A DNA stretch of 64,000 bases from Epichloe hybrida (taxonomy: Eukaryota; Ascomycota; Sordariomycetes; Hypocreales; Clavicipitaceae): positions 963,271 through 1,027,270 of the forward strand of contig JAFEKR010000021.1 of assembly GCA_019022495.1 (NCBI GenBank), in the 5' to 3' direction. Below the pieces are notes generated by a model that was not told the DNA's origin, searched no databases, and saw only the letters and a program-made list of their open reading frames with translations. A program made the position numbers and the translations under genes. This document shows positions 58,005 through 64,000 of this stretch, piece by piece (within the stretch, counting starts at the first letter, position 1; every line of letters begins with the position of its first letter).

Positions 58005-59995
58005 AGAGACAAACATGGCTAGCTAGAAGGCGCTGGGGGACGACGAACTCCTAGCGGGCCTTATCAAAGCCTGCGACGACCCGGCCAAAGATGCCATAGC
58101 TAGGCTCCTAAATATAGTCCTAGAAATAGGATATTTCCTAGCCCGCTTCTAAACCATAAGAGTAGTAGTAATTAGGAAACCTAGTAAAACCACTAAGGAA
58201 ATAAGGAGAGCTAATATATAGAGACTAATCTTGCTACTTAATATAGTAGGAAAGATTAAAGAAGTAGTAATAGTAAAGTAACTTATAGCCTTTACTAAGG
58301 TAAAGGGGCTACTCCCTAAACTCTAGATAGGTAATAGGATAAATAAATTAATAGAAACTATAATAAGAGTCCTTATTAAATATTTTAGGGAGGCCTAGGG
58401 AAGGGGTAGTATTACCTTACTAGTATAAATAAATATATCTTTAGTGTTTAATAAAGTTAGCTACCTATACCTAATATACTTACTTATAAAGATAGGAGTC
58501 TTATAATAGCTAATAATAGTAATATAAAGCTTCCTTATAGATAGAATAAGCTAGCTTAGCTTTAATAAAGGACTCTCTAGACTATTTATAATTAAGGCTA
58601 GTACCCTATAAGGTTTACCTCTCTCCCTAATCCTTTTCTTACTTTACTTAGTAAAGCTTTATATTTACCTCTAGGCTATTCTAGGTATAGTAGCTATAGG
58701 ATTTATAAATAATATAAATATAGTAGCCTTTAGTAAGAATATAGTATAGACCTAAAGAAGACTTAAAGCTATATAAAAGATCTATAAGGAATAAGTAAAG
58801 TAAGTAAGAGTTAAGTTTAACCTAGCTAAAACTAAACTTATATACTTTAGTAAGTCCTATAGACCTCCCTAGGCTAGAGTCTAGCTTAAAGTAAAGGAGA
58901 TAGTGCCTATAGAATTATATAAATTCCTAGAAGTATAAGTTAATAAAAAACTTAACTAAAGTGCTTATAGAAATATCCTTAAGGGTAAGTTAGCCTAGTA
59001 GTAGCTTACACTCTCTAAGCTAGTAGTATTAGCCTAGGGATATAGCTTTAGAGATACTAGACTCCTATATATATAGGTAGTCTAGCCTATCCTTGCTTAT
59101 AGAGTAAGCACTTACTATACCCTTACTAAGAAAGGAGAAAAGCTTAGAGAAGTAGTAAAAAGCTTTATAGTAAATTAATTAGCTTATCTCTAGATTATTA
59201 TAGGGGCATTTAAGGCTATACCTATTATATAACTAAAGGTTAAGATATATATCCCCCCCCTTAACCTTTACCTAAATAAAATAAAGTAAAGGTTTAAAGA
59301 TAAAATTATTAATAGTAAGATAGTAAGGATAATCTAAGCTATAGCTAACTTAGTTATAATAGTACTATACTATAGAAGAAGACCCTTATCTATTAATAAT
59401 AAACTAGATATAGACTTAGATAAGAAATAGAAGAAACATTAGGAGGACTAGTATAGTAAAGAGAGGCTAGCCTAGAGTAAACACATTAGAGAACTAACTA
59501 AAGACTACTTACCCTCCTATAACCTAAAGGAAATCTAGGAATTTCACACTAATATAGATAAGCATGTCTCTTTAATAATTATCTAACTATACATAGGAAA
59601 GATAGGCCTAAATAAGTTCCTATTCTAAAGGAAAGTTCCTAGGGTGGTTTTGCCCTTATATAACTATAGTTAAGCTATAAAAGACTAATACTATATACTA
59701 GTTAATTATAGTAAATATAACTATAGGTAACCTTAGTAGTAATAGCTTACTAACGTATAGGAGGTAAGGCTAGCCTTAAATAAACCTTAAAAAGCAAAAT
59801 ATTTAGCTAAATGGTTCCTTAGTATAAGATAACTCTAATATTACTTATTAGTATAGGAGCTAGCTATAAGATAGCTTAGAATACTACTAGACCTAGGCTA
59901 ACTCTATTAATAAATAGAAAACCTCCTAATTATAAATCTAGTATAAGGGATAGAATAAATAGTATAGGCATAGAGGTAAGCTAGGGAAGGGACTA
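58005..59995 (+). pseudogene. Tad-type LINE, 5'-truncated reverse transcriptase region
   Basis: The plus strand opens in the RT domain with KALGDDELLAGLIKACDDP and continues through RPSKTTKE, ISLVFNKVSYLYLI (family DISGAFDRVSHERLL) and GLPLSLILF. The active site reads GFINNINIVAF near 58,700-58,735 where the family has GFVDDVNI. A downstream LYIGKIGLNKFLF block near 59,585-59,625 matches the C-terminal region of Tad1-like LINEs. A start inside RT fits 5' truncation during target-primed insertion. The first 105 bp are GC-rich with few mutations; beyond that RIP stops are dense. The 3' end is estimated. No TSD was established. Confidence 0.82.
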
Positions 59996-62545
59996 ATTTT
60001 ATAATTTATAATTATAATAAAGAATATTTAGGTCTAGAACTATTATTAGATTAATTTTAACTATAAACTCTAGGTATTATAAGTCTTACTAGCCTACTAC
60101 TACCCTTACTTTAAGTTAAAATTAAGCTACTACCTTACTCCTCCTCTAGGATAGGAATTACACCTATAGCTACCTAGTTATAACTTTTTGTAGGGATAAT
60201 AGTAAGTAAGAGATAGTTTATCTCTACTATATATGTGTTAAGGTGTATAAGCTAAAAGATAAGCTTAGTATATTATTCCTTAAAGAAACTAGCCTAGTCT
60301 AAGCTTACTACTAAGGTGCTTTATTTTTTCTTTACCTAATTACTAGTGTAAAGCTTCTTAACCTAGTCCTAGAAGCCTTCTAGGGCCTATTAAGAAAGAT
60401 ATTAAAGCTAGGATAAAACTACTACTAAGCTAGAGCAAACTTACCACACCCCTATTAGCTATAGAAGCCTAGGTCTTAACTAACTACTAGTGCTTATTTT
60501 AATTACTAGATAAATTTAGCTAAATAATAGATTAGATATAGAACTAAGCTAGAGTAAGGGTAATTATTACCTAGTAGTATTAATAGTTCTAAACCTAATA
60601 GTTAAAACACGCGTTAGTAGCTACCCTTATTTAGCAAGTTAGCCCTATTACTAAGCTAAAGTAGGACTAACTTACTAATAATAAGATAGCATTAATACCT
60701 AAGGTCCTAAACTAAATAAGATTTATAGGAGATATATTAGATTTCTCTTAGTTTACTAAGCTAAAGCAAATTAGTAGTAAACTAGGCCTAGAGTAGAAGT
60801 AAATATAACTTATAGACAGACCCTTCTCTATAACTTATATATATTATTTCTTAGTTATAGACTTCCTTAGGAAGTTCTTATACTTATAAGATTCCTAGGT
60901 AAATTAAAGCTAGATAAGTAGTAATACTAGAGTACTTATAGCTTCTAGCGCTATTATACTAGATTTAGTCTAAATCTATAGTAAATATTAGTAAATAACC
61001 TAACCCTAGCCTAGGATAGCCTTAAATAGCTAGAAAGAAAAGAAAAACTTATAGGAAGTTTAATATAAAAAGAAGAAAGAGACTAGGACCCTAGGGGGGG
61101 GAGAGCTCTTTTTTATACTTATAGAGGGGGGGGAGGGGAATAATTTAAATAACTTACTTAAAAACAAAGTATAACGTAATTAACAAATCTAATAACACAT
61201 AAGTAATCTTAACCTAGGACTATACTAGTCTAGGGCTATAACTACCCTCCCCTTATACTAATTAAATAAAACTAGGTACTTAGACTTTACTAGATATATA
61301 AGGTAAAGGTAGGCTAGAGATAGCTAAAAAGTAAGGCTATAAAAGAGTTAGCGTAAAAGTGAATATAAAGTGAATTAACACTATAAATCCAGATTCACTC
61401 TACCCTAGCTTAAAGCAAAGAGACTTAGAATAGATATATAATTATACTAGAATAGGACTAGAAGGGGCTTATTCTATATATTTTTCCTTTCTTTTTTCTT
61501 TTTAATAGGATAAGGCTAGCGTAAGCTAGTAATAAATACTTATAATAGGAAACACACTAAGTAGCGTAAACCTGTTATAAGGCTAGCGCTAGCCTATATA
61601 TAGACGTAAGGGGGTTTTTCTTCCTAGTATAGGGTTTTCCCTTTTAACTTAGTAGTAGAAGTACTAGTAATAGCCTTCTATAGAGCTAACTAGCGTAAAT
61701 AATATATATATATTAATAAAGAGAATAAACCCTAGGAATTTTACTAACTTCTTATAGAAAGAGTACTTAGAGAGTTTTATATATAGCTTTACTAATCTTA
61801 TATACTCTAAGACTTACTTAATATATTGATTTTTAATTTTTTTTTGGGGTCATTAGCTGTGGCCAATGCATCTAATTTTCAAGGAACCAAAAAATTACTA
61901 GCAATACCTAGCTAGTGCCACATGTAATAACCAAATTCAATAATTACTATAGTGTTAGGTAAAACATAAAAGAAATAAGCTTTAAGCCACAAATTTAGGG
62001 GCTGAAAAGTTAATACAAAGTTTGCGACAAACTTTGTGAATACAGTCATAATTCGCGACCGCAGTTAAACTCAAATCCATTTGAGTTTTACTTATAGCAT
62101 AAATTAACGTGATTCCCCCTTTCTCTACGACTATGTTTGGTCTATCTCTTTACATCTCTTCTATCTTATAACTTATCCTTTAAAGCTCTAAGGTAAACTT
62201 AAACCCTAAAAAAAAACATAACTTATCCTCACTTAACTCCACTCTAATTCGAATTCATAGGTAGGTTAAGGGCTACTAATTAACTAATTAACAACTAACT
62301 AATTAGAAAATAGTATAGCTAAGGGTAACCATAAGCTAGGGGCTATAACTACTAGGCTATAGAACCTAATAGCTATCTAAAAATCCGAGGAAATTCTAGA
62401 TAAGGAAATTTAAAAAACTAAAGAAAATATTAAGAAATTTAGGAAAAGTAAGAAGAAGAAGGGAAATAAAAAGCTAGAGAAGAAGGCTAGATATTTGGAA
62501 AAGGTGTTAAAAAATAGAGATCTATAATTTAAGCAGTTTTACCTC
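59996..62545. other. Unassigned RIP-altered insertion(s) within Gypsy-2
   Basis: About 2.5 kb with no long frame. Visible are a G8-9 run pair near 61,090-61,135, a purine/pyrimidine-mixed tract, and a piece at about 61,850-61,960 that is the reverse of the interior of the 533-bp MITE (GGTCATTAGC, CTAATTTTCAAGGAA, TACTAGCAATACCTAGCTAGT). The plus strand at 62,400-62,520 is Lys-rich (KKKKGNKKLEKKARYLEKVL), coiled-coil-like, perhaps a gag or LINE ORF1 fragment. A less mutated CG-containing patch lies at 61,990-62,100. Identity is unknown. Confidence 0.45.
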
Positions 62546-63599
62546 GTGCCTAGGAGGGGTTACTTAATATATTTAGTATACTTCTTTTCTATCTTGAAGA
62601 AAATTAAGATATTATCTAGATATACTATATAAATAGTATTAACTAGCCTATAGAGTACCTTATAAATATAGCTTTAAAAAGTAGCTAGGGTATTAGTTAA
62701 TCTAAAAGGTATTATAAGGTACTTATAGTGCCTATAACACATATAAAAAGCTATCTTTTACTTATTACCCTCCTTTATATAAATCTAGTAGTATATATCC
62801 TTAATATTAATCTTTAAAAAAAATAAGCCCCTTAGTATTAATTAAGAATCTCTAAAATTAAGGGGAGAGTATAGTAATTCTTTTATATTATCTTATTAAG
62901 TCCCTAATAGTTAACATATAGCTAAAGCATTCTATCCTTCTTTAGTATAAATAAAATAAGTATACCTACTAGGCTCTTTAAGGGTTTTATCTAGCCTTTC
63001 TTTAGGTTATTATTAATATATTCCTAGAGCTCCCTAAGTTTACCTTAGGAGAGAGAATAAATTAGTTTATATAGGGGTAGAGCTTCTAGTATAAGATTAA
63101 TTATATAGTTAGTTAACTTCTTTAATAAAAGACTCCTTACCTTATCTAATATAAATATATCTTTAAACTTATATAGTTCCTCTAGAATATCTTTAATAGT
63201 TTTATATACTTTTACCTTCTTTTTATCTTTAAGGGGTATAAACTTATCTTCTATAACCCTTATAATAGTATATACTATTATCTTATTATATATTACCTTT
63301 ATAAACTTATAAGGAGTTAGTAGTAAAAAAGCTACCTTTCTCTTTTTAAACTACTATTCTTATAAGTATAAGTATAGGTATATATATTCTTTTATAAGTA
63401 TATATATTTTAATTAATATAAGGCTTCCCTTTACTCTTAGGTCCTTATTAATAGCTATATATAGTAACTTAAGGTCTTTCTCTTTACCTTATAAATCTTT
63501 AATTATAATAGGTACCTTATAGACACTATATTAGGGAACTATTAAAGCCCCTACTACCTTTAAGATAGGTGCTATAGCCTTAGCCTAATTAAGCTTATG
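62546..63599 (-). pseudogene. Gypsy-2 reverse transcriptase N-terminal part, RIP-degenerate
   Basis: The minus strand reads [14 protein letters not shown] (family SPAGSPILFVPKKDG) near 62,935-62,990. Towards the left come RHYKYLIIPF near 62,715-62,745 and the active-site region VYLDNILIFFKIEKKYTKYI near 62,545-62,610 (YLDD to YLDN). These are Gypsy RT blocks in the order expected upstream of the 57,990 segment, so the two pieces are taken as one element split by the LINE-containing insertion. Some 30 residues between them were not located. The right end is cut by hAT-B at 63,600. Confidence 0.78.
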
Positions 63600-64000
63600 C
63601 AGAGCATGTAATGTAATGTAATGTGTAATTATTACATATTACATTACATTACATTACAAACATTACAAATGTAATGTTAGGGGAAAATAAAGGTGGGGTA
63701 TATTAAGATCTTATAATATTATATGGATTTTTCTTTTATAAGTTAATATTAGTGTTAATTTAATTGCTATTTTAGTTTATTTACTATAAATTACTTAAGT
63801 TTCCTTAGTTTTAGATTATTTGTTATATATTAGGGTGTAGGGTATACTATATAGGTTTAAGAGTATAATAGAAATCCTTGAAATTTTTTTTATATTATAC
63901 GATTTTAAAATACTAATAAATCTAATTTCTAAGATTTAATATTATATTATTTAACCTAAGTATTTATTTTACAAAATAATACCTTATATACACTTTAAAA
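63600..64000. mobile_element. Second hAT-B copy, left end (continues off window)
   Basis: It starts CAGAGCATGTAATGTAATG and follows the sequence of 4,046-4,500 with a shorter TAATG block and a few transitions. The presumed 8-bp TSD half is AGCTTATG (63,592-63,599); its partner is outside the window. This confirms hAT-B as a repeated family with defined ends. Confidence 0.88.

Overview
The window reads as a chromosome segment of a filamentous ascomycete (Pezizomycotina). It has short (54-112 bp) spliceosomal introns with CTRAY-like branch sites, conserved fungal housekeeping genes and fungal transposon families. Most of the rest is AT-rich, TpA-rich repeat DNA whose coding regions carry C-to-T and G-to-A changes: TGG to TAG stops and catalytic Asp-Asp to Asn-Asn. 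This is the signature of repeat-induced point mutation (RIP). Species cannot be told from the sequence alone.

Left repeat block, about 1-46,299. It opens with the 3' end of a Ty1/Copia element (Copia-3) and a truncated Copia-1 piece. A large intron-bearing hAT transposon (hAT-A, about 3,200-41,689) then serves as host for later insertions. Inside it sit a non-autonomous hAT (hAT-B, 4,046-13,360, itself holding Copia-2 and a 526-bp GC-rich LTR-like insert), a minus-strand Copia-1 (14,322-21,122), a compound chromodomain Gypsy-1 (21,744-32,959) and a plus-strand Copia-1 (34,692-41,503). Nearly every junction was confirmed by reading the target-site duplication (TSD). To the right of hAT-A are LTR fragments, a 533-bp MITE and its likely autonomous partner, a Mutator-like element (43,370-46,299) with a 9-bp TSD.

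Gene island, about 46,309-53,224. It has normal base composition and four protein genes: GID4/VID24 (+, substrate receptor of the GID ubiquitin ligase), TRM11 (-, tRNA guanosine-10 N2-methyltransferase), RPP40 (+, RNase P/MRP subunit) and a Yar1-like ankyrin protein (-). GID4/TRM11 and RPP40/ankyrin converge (319 bp and 16 bp apart); TRM11/RPP40 diverge from a 501-bp shared promoter region. TRM11, RPP40 and perhaps the ankyrin gene fit a tRNA/ribosome maturation theme, but nothing shows the neighbours are co-regulated. Reading RPP40 needs a GC-AG first intron and reveals an unexplained frame change.

Right repeat block, 53,225-64,000. A Tc1/mariner remnant is cut by a second chromodomain Gypsy (Gypsy-2, -). 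Gypsy-2 in turn carries a Gypsy-1 solo LTR, a Tad-type LINE fragment with a short unmutated 5' patch, about 2.5 kb of unidentified RIP-altered sequence, and the left end of another hAT-B copy that runs off the window.

I saw no CRISPR array, tRNA or rRNA gene, and no prokaryotic feature. The most unusual structures are the hAT-A/hAT-B pair with a shared repeat motif, the recombined Gypsy-1 compound element, and the MULE/MITE pair whose terminal repeats keep one architecture with different core sequences.
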